Part shown: in pieces, positions 8,651 through 17,155 of the stretch
Layout: every line of letters starts with the position of its first letter
Numbering within the stretch: the stretch's first letter is position 1
NCBI GenBank assembly: GCA_018402345.1
Contig: JAGYIV010000008.1
Coordinates: forward strand, 496,001 to 560,000
Direction of reading: 5' to 3'
DNA length: 64,000 nt
Source of the DNA: Terrimicrobiaceae bacterium
GTDB lineage: Bacteria > Verrucomicrobiota > Verrucomicrobiia > Chthoniobacterales > Terrimicrobiaceae
Translations under genes and position numbers: made by a program
The notes under the pieces: generated by a model
The model's input: only the letters and a program-made list of their open reading frames with translations
Told to the model about the DNA's origin: nothing
Database searches by the model: none

Positions 8651-9190
8651 ATGTCACGCATCGGCAAAAAATCCATCAGCATCCCACCCAAGGTCAACGT
8701 CACTGCTTCGCCAAATGGCGCGGTCGCCGTCGAGGGGCCAAAAGGCAAGTTGGAGTGGACACTTCCCAAATCCATCACCGCCAAGATTGAAGGCGAGACA
8801 CTTACTGTCGAGCGCACCTCCGAGAATCGCGAAGACAGAGCCATGCATGGTCTCTCCCGCGCCCTCCTCGCCAACATGGTCACGGGCGTGACCAACGGCT
8901 TCAAGCGCGACCTGGAAATTCATGGCGTGGGCTTCAAGGCAGCCGTCCAAGGCCAGAAACTCAACCTCAACTTGGGCAAATCCCACCCCATCGTCTTCAA
9001 TATCCCAGACGAAGTGAAAATCACTGTCGCCGACAATACCAAGATCACGATCGAGGGTATTGACAACCAACTCGTTGGCCAATGCGCCGCCGATATCCGC
9101 GCCTACTACCCGCCGGAGCCCTACAAAGGCAAAGGCGTGCGGTTCGCCGGCGAACAAATCCGCCGCAAAGAAGGCAAAACCGTCCAGTAA
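8651..9190 (+). CDS. rplF: 50S ribosomal protein L6
   Basis: 179 residues, standard length. MSRIGKKSI at the start, V-E-G-P-K-G-K-L, then the C-terminal signature P-E-P-Y-K-G-K-G-V-R-F close to R-R-K-E-G-K. L6 lies at the factor-binding base of the 50S. It is followed three bases later by rplR. Confidence 0.96.
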   Translation: MSRIGKKSISIPPKVNVTASPNGAVAVEGPKGKLEWTLPKSITAKIEGETLTVERTSENREDRAMHGLSRALLANMVTGVTNGFKRDLEIHGVGFKAAVQGQKLNLNLGKSHPIVFNIPDEVKITVADNTKITIEGIDNQLVGQCAADIRAYYPPEPYKGKGVRFAGEQIRRKEGKTVQ

Positions 9191-9193
9191 ACC

Positions 9194-9550
9194 ATGTCCG
9201 CCACCGACAAACGCAAACTCCGCCACACCCGCCTCCGGAAGAAACTCTCCGGCACTTCGGCCCGCCCACGCTTGGCGGTCCACTTCTCGGGACGCCATAT
9301 CACCGCCCAAGTCATCGACGACTCCGAGGGCAAGACCATCGCTTCTGTTAACACCACGGAAACCGATCTCCGCGCCAAGCCCGGTGTCCGCGCCAATGTG
9401 GCCACCGCCACCGAGGTCGGCAAACTCATTGCCGAACGCGGCAAGGCGAAGCAAATCACCAAAGTCGTCTTCGACCGAGGCGGATTCCAATACCATGGCA
9501 AAGTCAAGGCCCTGGCCGATGCCGCCCGCGAAGGCGGATTTGAATTCTAA
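9194..9550 (+). CDS. rplR: 50S ribosomal protein L18
   Basis: 118 residues. The basic start (K-R-K-L-R-H-T-R-L-R-K-K-L-S-G-T), R-P-R-L-A-V-H-F-S-G-R-H-I-T-A-Q-V-I-D-D and the end F-D-R-G-G-F-Q-Y-H-G-K-V-K-A-L-A-D-A-A-R-E-G-G-F-E-F are typical. L18 carries 5S rRNA into the 50S together with L5. Confidence 0.96.
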   Translation: MSATDKRKLRHTRLRKKLSGTSARPRLAVHFSGRHITAQVIDDSEGKTIASVNTTETDLRAKPGVRANVATATEVGKLIAERGKAKQITKVVFDRGGFQYHGKVKALADAAREGGFEF

Positions 9551-9562
9551 GAAAGACCCACC

Positions 9563-10144
9563 ATGCCTCCTAAATCCAAAGAAAGAAGACCCGCTCGCCA
9601 AGATACCCCGCGGGAACCCAAAGAAACCACGGAGAAGGTCGTCTTCATCAACCGTTGCGCCAAAGTCGTCAAAGGCGGCCGCCGCTTCAGCTTCAGCGCC
9701 CTCATCGTTTCCGGTGACCAAAAAGGCAAAGTCGGAATCGGCTTCGGCAAAGCCAACGAAGTCAGCGAAGCCATCCGCAAAGCCACCGATGCCTCCAAGA
9801 AACGCATGGTCAAGATCGCTGTTCAAAACAGCACGATCCCGCACCCCGTCACCGGCGAACACGGTGGTGGCCGCGTGATGCTCCGCCCAGCATCGCCGGG
9901 AACCGGCGTCATTGCGGGAGGCGGTGTCCGCGCCGTCCTGGAAGCCGTTGGCATCCGCGACATCCTTGCAAAATCCCTGGGATCAAGCAACCATGCGAAC
10001 GTCGTGCATGCCACCCTCGACGCCCTCACCCAACTCCGTCCGAAGGAGGAAATCTTCCGTCTCCGTGGCAAAACCCTCCGCACCAAGCCCGCGGAAACAC
10101 CTGCAGTCACTGAGCCTGCGGCCACCGAACCTGCCATCGCCTGA
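9563..10144 (+). CDS. rpsE: 30S ribosomal protein S5
   Basis: 193 residues. The S5 double-stranded RNA-binding part reads [22 protein letters not shown]; the C-terminal half has [28 protein letters not shown]5 affects decoding accuracy. Both ends carry short Lys- or Pro/Ala-rich extensions. The next gene is rplO; rpmD, usually between them, is absent. Confidence 0.95.
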   Translation: MPPKSKERRPARQDTPREPKETTEKVVFINRCAKVVKGGRRFSFSALIVSGDQKGKVGIGFGKANEVSEAIRKATDASKKRMVKIAVQNSTIPHPVTGEHGGGRVMLRPASPGTGVIAGGGVRAVLEAVGIRDILAKSLGSSNHANVVHATLDALTQLRPKEEIFRLRGKTLRTKPAETPAVTEPAATEPAIA

Positions 10145-10149
10145 TTCTC

Positions 10150-10614
10150 ATGAGACTTCACACCATCAAACCCAACCCAGGAGCCAAACACCGCCGCAAA
10201 CGCCTTGGTATCGGCGAAAGCTCCGGCAAAGGAAAGACTTCCGGCAAAGGTCACAAGGGCCAGAAAGCGCGCTCCGGTGGCTCGATCCGTCCAGGCTTCG
10301 AGGGCGGTCAAATGCCTCTCTACCGTCGTCTCCCGAAGCGCGGCTTTAACAATACCGCCTTCAAAACCGTCTACGGCGTCGTGAATCTTGACTCGCTCGA
10401 GAAAACATTCTCGAACGGCGATACCGTCACCGAGGAATCACTCCGCAAATCCGGCCTCGTCAAAGGCCGCTTCGATGGCGTCAAGATCCTCGGCCGCGGT
10501 GAGGTCACCAAGTCTCTCACGATCCAAGTCGACGAGGTCAGCGCCACCGCCCGCGAGAAAATCGAAAAAGCCGGCGGCAAAATCGTTCTGCCCGCCGCGT
10601 CCACCGAAGCCTAA
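10150..10614 (+). CDS. rplO: 50S ribosomal protein L15
   Basis: 154 residues. The Gly-rich basic N-terminus (K-R-L-G-I-G-E-S-S-G-K-G-K-T-S-G-K-G-H-K-G-Q-K-A-R) and F-E-G-G-Q-M-P-L-Y-R-R-L-P-K-R-G-F are hallmarks of L15, a late-assembly 50S protein. It ends 65 bases before secY, the usual neighbour. Confidence 0.96.
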   Translation: MRLHTIKPNPGAKHRRKRLGIGESSGKGKTSGKGHKGQKARSGGSIRPGFEGGQMPLYRRLPKRGFNNTAFKTVYGVVNLDSLEKTFSNGDTVTEESLRKSGLVKGRFDGVKILGRGEVTKSLTIQVDEVSATAREKIEKAGGKIVLPAASTEA

Positions 10615-10623
10615 GACCCCACC

Positions 10624-10655
10624 CCGACGTGCCGGATTTTTTCTCATCACGTCGG
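10624..10655 (+). promoter_or_regulatory. Hairpin between rplO and secY
   Basis: An 8-bp perfect stem, CCGACGTG (10624-10631) with CACGTCGG (10648-10655), encloses a 16-base loop containing six T residues. There is no T-run after the stem, so it is not a standard terminator; it may be a processing or expression-balancing element ahead of secY. Confidence 0.35.
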
Positions 10656-10679
10656 ACCGGTCGATTCCTTTGAGACACC

Positions 10680-12188
10680 ATGATCAGTGCTTTTGCCAAC
10701 ATCTTTAAGATACCAGAACTCCGCGCACGGATTCTGTTCACCTTGGCAGTGATCGTAGTAGTCCGCGCCGGATCGACCATTACCAGCCCGGGTGTCAATG
10801 CCGAGGTCCTGCGCGTCTGGTTTCTCGACCAAGCTGATGCCGCTACCGCAGGTGGTGTGGCGGCTCTATTCAACCTCTTCAGCGGTGGTGCGTTGTCGAA
10901 TTGTGCGATCTTCTCGCTTGGCGTCATGCCGTTCATCAGCGCCTCAATCATGCTTCAGCTTCTCACCGCGGTCATTCCGCGCTTGGGCAAGCTCTCCCGT
11001 GAGGATGGCGGCCGCCAGAAAATCATGCAATACACCCGATACACCACGATCGGGTTGTGCATTTTCCAAGCCTACCTCTTGGCCAAGTCCTTTGAAAACC
11101 CACAGGCGAACCCTTTCCTGCCGGGCATCATGGACACCATCAATCGCCTCGGGCTCCCGCTGGTCATGGACCCCGGCTTTGGTTTCCAACTGATTACAAT
11201 CGTCACCATGACTGCTGGCACCCTCCTCCTCATGTGGTTGGGCGACCAACTCACCGAGAAGGGGATCGGGAACGGCATGTCCCTGATCATCACGATCGGT
11301 ATCCTCGCCCAGTTGCCGGCCGGCCTTATCCAAGCGTGGCGCACCTTCGTGCCATCCGCCGCCGAGGCACAAAACGCCGTGAGCCCTGTCGTGTTGGTGC
11401 TGATGATTGGATTCCTGCTCTTTGTGGTGGCCGCGGTCATCGCAGTCACCCAAGCCCAACGAAAGATCAGCGTCCAATACGCGAAGCGAGTCGTGGGCCG
11501 CAAAGTCTTTGGCGGCCAGACCCAATACATGCCGCTCAAGGTCAACTACGCGGGCGTCATGCCGATCATTTTCGCCCAAGCCATCCTCCTCTTCCCATCA
11601 ACCATCCTCAACATGGCCTTCCCGGGCGTCGGTTGGGCGCAAGAACTTTCCAACCTCCTTACCTACGGCTGGTTGCACTACGTCTTTTTCGCGCTGATGA
11701 TTTTCTTCTTCAGCTACTTCTGGGTTGCCACCCAGTTCCAACCGGTTCAAATCGCGGACGATCTCAAGAAATACGGCGGCTTCATCCCCGGCGTTCGCCC
11801 CGGCAAGCCCACCGCTGATTTCCTTGATTACACCATGACCCGCCTCACCTTCGCGGGCGCTATCTTCCTCACCGTCATTGCCGTCCTTCCGCAACTCCTG
11901 TCTCAAAGCATGCAGGTCCCCTACATGACCTCGCAATTCTTCGGCGGCACCGGGCTGCTCATCATCGTGGGTGTCGTCCTCGACACCATGCGCCAGGTGG
12001 AAACCCATCTGCTCCAAAGACACTACGACGGATTCCTGCGCAAAGGCCGTATCCGCAGCGCACAAGACAACCGCCGCCGTCCCGGTTCCACCGCCGGCAT
12101 CAACGACCAAACCCTCGTGTGGATTTATGTCGGCATCGGCATCCTCGTCATTGCCGGCGTCACGATCTACTTCGCGACGCAGCTGTAG
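10680..12188 (+). CDS. secY: Protein translocase subunit SecY
   Basis: 502 residues with ten predicted membrane segments, the channel of the Sec translocon in the inner membrane. Recognisable blocks: the N-terminal F-K-I-P-E-L-R-x-R-I-L-F-T-L-A, the plug-region G-G-A-L-S-N, the cytoplasmic loop V-Q-Y-A-K-R-V-V-G-R-K with Y-M-P-L-K-V-N-Y-A-G-V-M-P-I-I-F-A, and G-G-F-I-P-G-V-R-P-G-K-P-T. It is longer than E. coli SecY (443) because of larger loops and a longer C-terminal segment. It sits in the conserved rplO-secY-adk order. Confidence 0.96.
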   Translation: MISAFANIFKIPELRARILFTLAVIVVVRAGSTITSPGVNAEVLRVWFLDQADAATAGGVAALFNLFSGGALSNCAIFSLGVMPFISASIMLQLLTAVIPRLGKLSREDGGRQKIMQYTRYTTIGLCIFQAYLLAKSFENPQANPFLPGIMDTINRLGLPLVMDPGFGFQLITIVTMTAGTLLLMWLGDQLTEKGIGNGMSLIITIGILAQLPAGLIQAWRTFVPSAAEAQNAVSPVVLVLMIGFLLFVVAAVIAVTQAQRKISVQYAKRVVGRKVFGGQTQYMPLKVNYAGVMPIIFAQAILLFPSTILNMAFPGVGWAQELSNLLTYGWLHYVFFALMIFFFSYFWVATQFQPVQIADDLKKYGGFIPGVRPGKPTADFLDYTMTRLTFAGAIFLTVIAVLPQLLSQSMQVPYMTSQFFGGTGLLIIVGVVLDTMRQVETHLLQRHYDGFLRKGRIRSAQDNRRRPGSTAGINDQTLVWIYVGIGILVIAGVTIYFATQL

Positions 12189-12202
12189 CGTCCCAGCCAC
12201 CC

Positions 12203-12850
12203 TTGAAACAGCGCGTCGTTCTGCTCGGTCCGCCGGCTTCCGGAAAAGGCACTCAAGCCGCCCTCCTTGGCGCCACTTTTGCCATTCCCCACACCTCGAC
12301 CGGTGAAATGCTCCGCCGCGAACGCGCCGCCGGCACCGCTCTCGGTCTCGACGCGGACTCCTACACACGCCAAGGCCTCCTTTTTCCCGACAGCCTCGCC
12401 CTAAAAGTCGTGGAACAATGGATCGACGGACGCCACCGCTTTCTCCTCGACGGCTTCCCCCGCACCGTGAGCCAAGCCCAAGCCTTCGATCGCATGCTTC
12501 AGGAGCGCCATCTTCCGTTGGATGTCGTTTACCTGCTCGACCTCTCCGACACCGAGGTTCGCCGCCGCATGCTTGGGCGCCTCACCTGCGAATCCTGCGG
12601 AGCCGTCTACAATACCCAATTCCACAAAATCACCGGCGACTCGCCCTGCCCGAAATGCGGCGGCCACCTCGCGCGCCGCGCGGATGACACCGAGGAGGCA
12701 CTCGACCACCGCCTCGAGCAATACCACACCCTCACCGCCCCCGTGGCCACCCACTACAGCGACCTCGGCCTTCTCAAGACCATCGATGTCACCCCCGGCC
12801 GCGACGAAGTCTTTCAAACCCTCTACGCCGACATGAAGGAGGCCGCATGA
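12203..12850 (+). CDS. adk: Adenylate kinase
   Basis: 215 residues from a TTG at 12203, 14 bases after secY; no ATG gives the family N-terminus. It interconverts ATP+AMP and 2 ADP. The P-loop is G-P-P-A-S-G-K-G-T-Q, the AMP-binding T-S-T-G-E-M-L-R and D-G-F-P-R-T motifs follow, and the LID domain carries a zinc site C-E-S-C / C-P-K-C, as in Gram-positive-type adenylate kinases. The stop overlaps the map ATG (ATGA). Confidence 0.93.
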   Translation: MKQRVVLLGPPASGKGTQAALLGATFAIPHTSTGEMLRRERAAGTALGLDADSYTRQGLLFPDSLALKVVEQWIDGRHRFLLDGFPRTVSQAQAFDRMLQERHLPLDVVYLLDLSDTEVRRRMLGRLTCESCGAVYNTQFHKITGDSPCPKCGGHLARRADDTEEALDHRLEQYHTLTAPVATHYSDLGLLKTIDVTPGRDEVFQTLYADMKEAA

Positions 12851-13610
12851 TCCCGATCAAACGGCCCCACGAAATCGAAAAAATGCGGCTCGCAGGCGAG
12901 GCCGCGTCGGAGATTCTCGGCGCCCTTGCCGATATGCTCCGCCCAGGCATCACCACCGCCGAAGTCGACCACGCCGCCTCCCAACTCATGTCCGATGCCG
13001 GGGTCAAAAGCGCGTTCCTCGGCTATAAAAAATTTCCAGGCCACATCTGCATCAGCCTCAACGAGGAAATCGTCCACGGCATCGGCGGCCCCGCCGCATC
13101 GAATACGGTGACATCGTCAAGATGGATGTCGGCATCATTCGCGACGGCTGGATCGGCGACAATGCCACCTCCGTTCCCGTGGGCATCTCCGACCCCGCCG
13201 CCGAACGCCTCCTCTCGGTCACCGAGGACATCCTCGAGGAAGCCATCACCCTCGTCCGCCCAGGCACACGCGTCGGTGACATCTCCCACTTCATCGAATC
13301 CGAGGCCGTCAACAACGGCTACAGCGTCGTCCGCGAATTCGTCGGCCACGGCGTCGGCCGCCGCCTCCACGAGGACCCCCAGATTCCCAACTTCGGAAAA
13401 CGCGGCACCGGCCCAAAACTCAAACCCGGCATGACCCTCGCCATCGAACCCATGATCAACATGGGCAAACCTGGCGTCCGCATCCTTCCCGACAAATGGA
13501 CCGCCGTCACCGTCGACGGCCTCCCCTCCGCGCATTTCGAGCACACCGTTCTGGTCACAAATAGCGATCCGGAAGTATTGACATGGAAAAGAAAGACGCT
13601 ATCGAAATAG
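12847..13610 (+). CDS. map: Methionine aminopeptidase, type I (frameshifted)
   Basis: Removes the N-terminal Met from new proteins. All metal and catalytic residues can be read once the frame is joined: His in I-V-H-G-I-G, the two Asp in M-D-V-G and D-N-A-T, His in V-G-H-G-V-G-R, Glu in A-I-E-P-M and Glu in F-E-H-T-V. The frame breaks at about 13088-13092: adding one C to the CCCC run restores [17 protein letters not shown]. Length 764 bases is one short of a multiple of three. The gene is normally essential, so a homopolymer error is the likely cause. Its end overlaps infA by 28 bases. Confidence 0.9.
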
Positions 13611-13837
13611 AGGGAAAGGTCGTCGAATTGCTGCCGAACTCCCTGTTCCGTGTCGAATTGGAGAGCGGTCAACGTGTCCTTGCCAACATCTCCGGGGAAC
13701 TGCGTCTCTCACTCATTCGCTTCACCCCAGGTGACCGCGTCATGCTGGAAATGTCGCCCTACGATCTGAACAAGGGCCGCATCACCTCCAGACACGAAGA
13801 CATTTCGAACACACCACAACCAACACACAACCCATGA
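13583..13837 (+). CDS. infA: Translation initiation factor IF-1
   Basis: 84 residues, slightly longer than the usual 72. [22 protein letters not shown] and [18 protein letters not shown] define IF-1, an OB-fold protein that blocks the 30S A site during initiation. It starts inside the last codons of map and its TGA overlaps the rpmJ ATG. Confidence 0.95.
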   Translation: MEKKDAIEIEGKVVELLPNSLFRVELESGQRVLANISGELRLSLIRFTPGDRVMLEMSPYDLNKGRITSRHEDISNTPQPTHNP

Positions 13838-13947
13838 AAGTCCGAGCCTCAGTCAAAAGATTGTGCGAAGCGTGCAAAATCGTGCGCCGCCAAAACGTCA
13901 TCCGCGTCGTTTGCAAAAACCCGCGCCACAAACAAAAACAGGGCTGA
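13834..13947 (+). CDS. rpmJ: 50S ribosomal protein L36
   Basis: 37 residues: [20 protein letters not shown] followed by [17 protein letters not shown]. The C-x-x-C...C-x(4)-H zinc site of the classical (C+) L36 is complete. It overlaps infA by four bases and precedes rpsM by 39 bases, the normal order. Confidence 0.95.
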   Translation: MKVRASVKRLCEACKIVRRQNVIRVVCKNPRHKQKQG

Positions 13948-13986
13948 GCCACCCACGGCTGATTCCCGCTACACCACACCAATATT

Positions 13987-14382
13987 ATGCCACGCCTACT
14001 TGGAGTCGACATCCCCGGAGACAAACGCATCGAAGCCTCCCTGCCCTATATCTACGGCATGGGCCCCAGCAACACAAAGAAGGTCCTCGAGCAAGCCAAT
14101 ATCAACCCCGACACCCGCGCCAAGGACCTCTCGCCCGAGCAACTGAACGCGATCATCCACGCCATCAACGCCAACCAGATCCCCATCGAAGGCGACCTCC
14201 GGCGTGAAGTCCAAGGCAACCTCAAACGCCTCCAGGCAATCAACTGCTACCGCGGCATCCGCCACCGCCGCGGCCTCCCCGTGCGCGGCCAGCGCACCGG
14301 CACCAACGCCCGCACCCGCAAGGGACCGCGCAAAACAGTCGGCGTGCAACGCAACAAGGACGCCAAGTCAGGCAAAGTCTAA
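13987..14382 (+). CDS. rpsM: 30S ribosomal protein S13
   Basis: 131 residues. [14 protein letters not shown] start, the helical region with the Y-G-M-G-x-S motif, and the terminal signature [23 protein letters not shown] are present. S13 makes bridges to the 50S and contacts P-site tRNA. Confidence 0.96.
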   Translation: MPRLLGVDIPGDKRIEASLPYIYGMGPSNTKKVLEQANINPDTRAKDLSPEQLNAIIHAINANQIPIEGDLRREVQGNLKRLQAINCYRGIRHRRGLPVRGQRTGTNARTRKGPRKTVGVQRNKDAKSGKV

Positions 14383-14404
14383 TATCCAGCAACACCGTTA
14401 ACGT

Positions 14405-15031
14405 ATGAGCGAAGAGAACACCACACCATCCGAGGAACCAAAGGCCGAAGCCGCCGCAGCCACGGAGACACCAGCCACCCCGACCGCCGAGGCACCAGCG
14501 GCCCCAGCCGAGGCCTCTGCGCCACCCGCCGAGGCACCCGCCAAGAAAGCCCCGAAAGCCAAAGCCCCCAAGGGCAAAAAAGCAGCGGACGCCGACAAAC
14601 CCGCCGCAGCCCCCGCGCCCGTCAGCATTTCGCTGGACGACACCATTGAGCCAATCAAGATCGTCAAGGCCAAAGGCAGCAAAGGCATCACCCAAGGCAT
14701 CGCCCACGTCCAAGCCACCTTCAACAACACCATCGTCAGTATCACCGACCTCCGCGGCGCCGTCCTCGGTTGGTCCAGCGCCGGCAAGTGCGGCTTCAAA
14801 GGCTCCCGCAAAAGCACCGCCTACGCCGCCCAGATGGTCGCCCAAGACGCCTGCCGCCAAGCCATGGGACACGGCCTCAAGGAAGTCGAAGTCCGCGTCA
14901 AGGGCCCCGGCTCCGGCCGCGAATCCTCCGTCCGCGCCATGCAGGCCATCGGCCTCGACATCTCCGTCATCCGCGACGTCACGCCCATCCCCCACAACGG
15001 CTGCCGCCCACCCAAACAACGCCGCGTCTGA
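14405..15031 (+). CDS. rpsK: 30S ribosomal protein S11 with long Ala/Pro-rich N-terminal extension
   Basis: 208 residues; the S11 domain (about residues 78-208) has [18 protein letters not shown], the [14 protein letters not shown] core and the terminal [14 protein letters not shown]. The first about 75 residues are low-complexity Ala/Pro/Glu/Lys sequence absent from typical S11 (about 128 residues). No better start codon lies at the domain boundary, so the extension appears to be translated. S11 forms the 30S platform. Confidence 0.93.
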   Translation: MSEENTTPSEEPKAEAAAATETPATPTAEAPAAPAEASAPPAEAPAKKAPKAKAPKGKKAADADKPAAAPAPVSISLDDTIEPIKIVKAKGSKGITQGIAHVQATFNNTIVSITDLRGAVLGWSSAGKCGFKGSRKSTAYAAQMVAQDACRQAMGHGLKEVEVRVKGPGSGRESSVRAMQAIGLDISVIRDVTPIPHNGCRPPKQRRV

Positions 15032-15060
15032 GCCCCTGCGGGGAGTTTTCAGTTTTCAGT

Positions 15061-15148
15061 CTTAAGTTTTAAGATCAGAAAAAACCCGAAACTTCCCGAC
15101 AGCACCGCACCTCGATACTTAAAACTTAATTCCTAAAACTTAAAACTT
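15061..15148. repeat. AT-rich inverted repeat cluster between rpsK and rpsD
   Basis: The 120-base rpsK-rpsD spacer carries several copies of CTTAAGTTTTAAG / ACTTAAAACTTAA in both orientations, up to six bases before rpsD. It stands out from the GC-rich surroundings. It may be an insertion of a small repeat or a regulatory element; I cannot say which. Confidence 0.45.
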
Positions 15149-15151
15149 CCC

Positions 15152-15763
15152 ATGGCACGCTACACAGGACCCAAAACCAAAATCAGCCGCCGCTACAACA
15201 CCTTCCTCGGCGGCTCCCCGAAGGCCTTCGAGAACAAAAACTACCCCCCCGGCATGCACGGCCCCAAAGGCACCCGCCGCAAGCAGAGCGACTACGCCAT
15301 CGCCCTCGCCGAGAAGCAAAAGCTCCGCCACCAATACGGGGTGCTCGAGCGCCAATTCCGCCGCTACTTCGAGATCGCCAGCCGCCGCCGTGGCATCACC
15401 GGCGAGATTCTCCTCCAACTCCTCGAGACTCGCCTTGATAACGTTGTGCAAAAGATGGGCTTCTCCAAGACCCTCCGCGGCGCGCGCCAGATGGTTGGGC
15501 ACGGCCATGTCACCGTCAACGGACGCAAGAGCAACGTCTCCTCGATGAACCTCAAACCCGGTGACGTCGTCGCGATCAAGACCGGTGACAAATCCAAACG
15601 CCTCGCCCAGCGCGGCATCGAACTCACCCAGATCGTCACCGTGCCCGACTGGCTCCTCGTCGACAAAGACAATCTCACCGGCAGCGTCGTCCGTATTCCC
15701 ACCCGCCAAGAGATCAACCCCATCGTCAACGAACAACTCGTCGTCGAACTCTACGCCCGCTGA
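15152..15763 (+). CDS. rpsD: 30S ribosomal protein S4
   Basis: 203 residues. M-A-R-Y-T-G-P-K-T-K-I-S-R-R, then Y-P-P-G-M-H-G, and the S4 domain R-Q-M-V-G-H-G-H-V-T-V-N-G-R. S4 initiates 30S assembly. It is the last gene of the cluster: rpoA and rplQ do not follow. It is the only ribosomal-protein gene here with an AT-rich spacer in front of it. Confidence 0.96.
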   Translation: MARYTGPKTKISRRYNTFLGGSPKAFENKNYPPGMHGPKGTRRKQSDYAIALAEKQKLRHQYGVLERQFRRYFEIASRRRGITGEILLQLLETRLDNVVQKMGFSKTLRGARQMVGHGHVTVNGRKSNVSSMNLKPGDVVAIKTGDKSKRLAQRGIELTQIVTVPDWLLVDKDNLTGSVVRIPTRQEINPIVNEQLVVELYAR

Positions 15764-15802
15764 TCCAACAGACCGGAAACACCAGTTTCCCTCCCCTATG
15801 AA

Positions 15803-15835
15803 AACGCGCCCCGCACCCGCAGGGCGCGTTTTTTT
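15803..15835 (+). terminator. Rho-independent terminator after rpsD
   Basis: A 9-bp stem AACGCGCCC/GGGCGCGTT with a 10-base loop is followed by a run of T residues to 15835. It closes the ribosomal protein transcript 39 bases after rpsD. Confidence 0.85.
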
Positions 15836-15910
15836 GTCCAGGCCAAAGTCTACCCACCGCCTGTGCCAGCCCACCGCGCCACCGGCGCGGCAGCGCCCAT
15901 CGAAAACAAA

Positions 15911-17071
15911 TGGTAGGGACGCCTCGCCGAGGGGTCCTACTCTCGCGGCTATGCCGCCCCTGTCCCCAGAACGGCGCTGCGCGCCTGAAGCTTGGGTCCG
16001 CTACGGCGAGCCGACCCTACCATTTTGAAACCAAGGGGGACGCCCAACGCACAACCAGCGCGCCAGCGCCCCTCGAAAAGAGATGGTAGGGACGCCTCGC
16101 CGAGGGGTCCTACTCTCGCGGCAGGCGAAGCCGCCCCGTCCCCAGAAACGGCGCTGCGCGCCTGAAGTTTGGGTCCGCTACGGCGAGCCGACCCTACCAC
16201 TTTTGAACGAAGAAGACGCCCAACGCACAACCGGCGCGGCAGCGCCCCTCGAAAACAAATGGTAGGGACGCCTCGCCGAGGGGTCCTACTCTCGCGGCAG
16301 GCTTGCCGCCCCCATCCCCAGAAACGGCGCTGCGCGCCTGAAGTTTGGGTCCGCTACGGCGAGCCGACCCTACCACTTTGGAACGAAGGAGACGCCCAAC
16401 GCACAACCGGCGCGCCAGCGCCCCTCGAAAACAGATGGTAGGGACGCCTCGCCGAGGGGTCCTACTCTCGCGGCTATGCCGCCCCTGTCCCAGAAACGGC
16501 GCTGCGCGCCTGAAGCTTGGGTCCGCTACGGCGAGCCGACCCTACCATTTTGGAACGACGGGGACGCCAAACGCACAACCGGCGCGCCAGCGCCATCGAA
16601 AACAGATGGTAGGGACGCCTCGCCGAGGGGTCTCCTACTCTCGCAGGCTTGCCGCCCCCATCCCCAGAGACGGCGCTTCGCGCCTGATGCTTGGGTCCGC
16701 TACGGCGAGCCGACCCTACCATTTTGAAACAACGGAGACGCCAAACGCGCAACCGGCGCGGCAGCGCCCCTCGAAAACAAATGGTAGGGACGCCTCGCCG
16801 AGGGGTCCTACTCTCGCGGCAGGCTTGCCGCCCCCATCCCCAGAAACGGCGCTTCGCGCCTGAAACTTGGGTCCGCTACGGCGAGCCGACCCTACCATTT
16901 TGGAACGAAGGAGACGCCAAACGCGCAACCGGCGCGCCAGCGCCCCTCGAAAACAAATGGTAGGGACGCCTCGCCGTAGGGGTCCCACTCTCGCGGCTAT
17001 GCCGCCCCCATCCCCAGAAACGGCGCTTCGCGCCTGAAACTTGGGTCCGCTACGGCGAGCCGACCCTACCA
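15911..17071. repeat. Seven tandem copies of a palindromic REP/MITE-like repeat (array 1)
   Basis: Seven units of 112-116 bases lie at 15911, 16084, 16260, 16436, 16607, 16782 and 16958, a period of 171-176 bases. Each begins TGGTAGGGACGCCTCGCCG and ends with the imperfect inverted complement (CGGCGAGCCGACCCTACCA), with internal small hairpins. Between units is a conserved linker of about 60 bases rich in CGCAACCGGCGCGCCAGCGC. The units generate open frames in several phases, but these only encode repeated Arg/Pro-rich peptides and are not taken as genes. The rest of the 15764-17155 stretch has no gene. Confidence 0.93.
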
Positions 17072-17155
17072 TTTGGAACGAAGGAGACGCCCAACGCACA
17101 ATTGGGGTAGGTTCTTGTTCAAGAATTAATTCCGACACCCTCTTTACTCTTTATC

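Noticed and set aside
13080-13125. Programmed frameshifting in map
   Set aside because: There is no slippery heptamer with a downstream structure, and adding one C to a C-run restores the protein. Many other genes in the window show similar isolated indels.
15911-17071. Open frames of 60-170 residues across the repeat arrays, giving Arg/Pro-rich peptides such as GRDASPRGPT
   Set aside because: They occur in several phases and on both strands, copy the repeat unit exactly, and lack any start or composition signal. They are by-products of a GC-rich palindrome.
15911-17071. CRISPR array
   Set aside because: The repeat is about 115 bases with a conserved 60-base linker, not 23-50 base repeats with unique spacers, and no cas gene is present.
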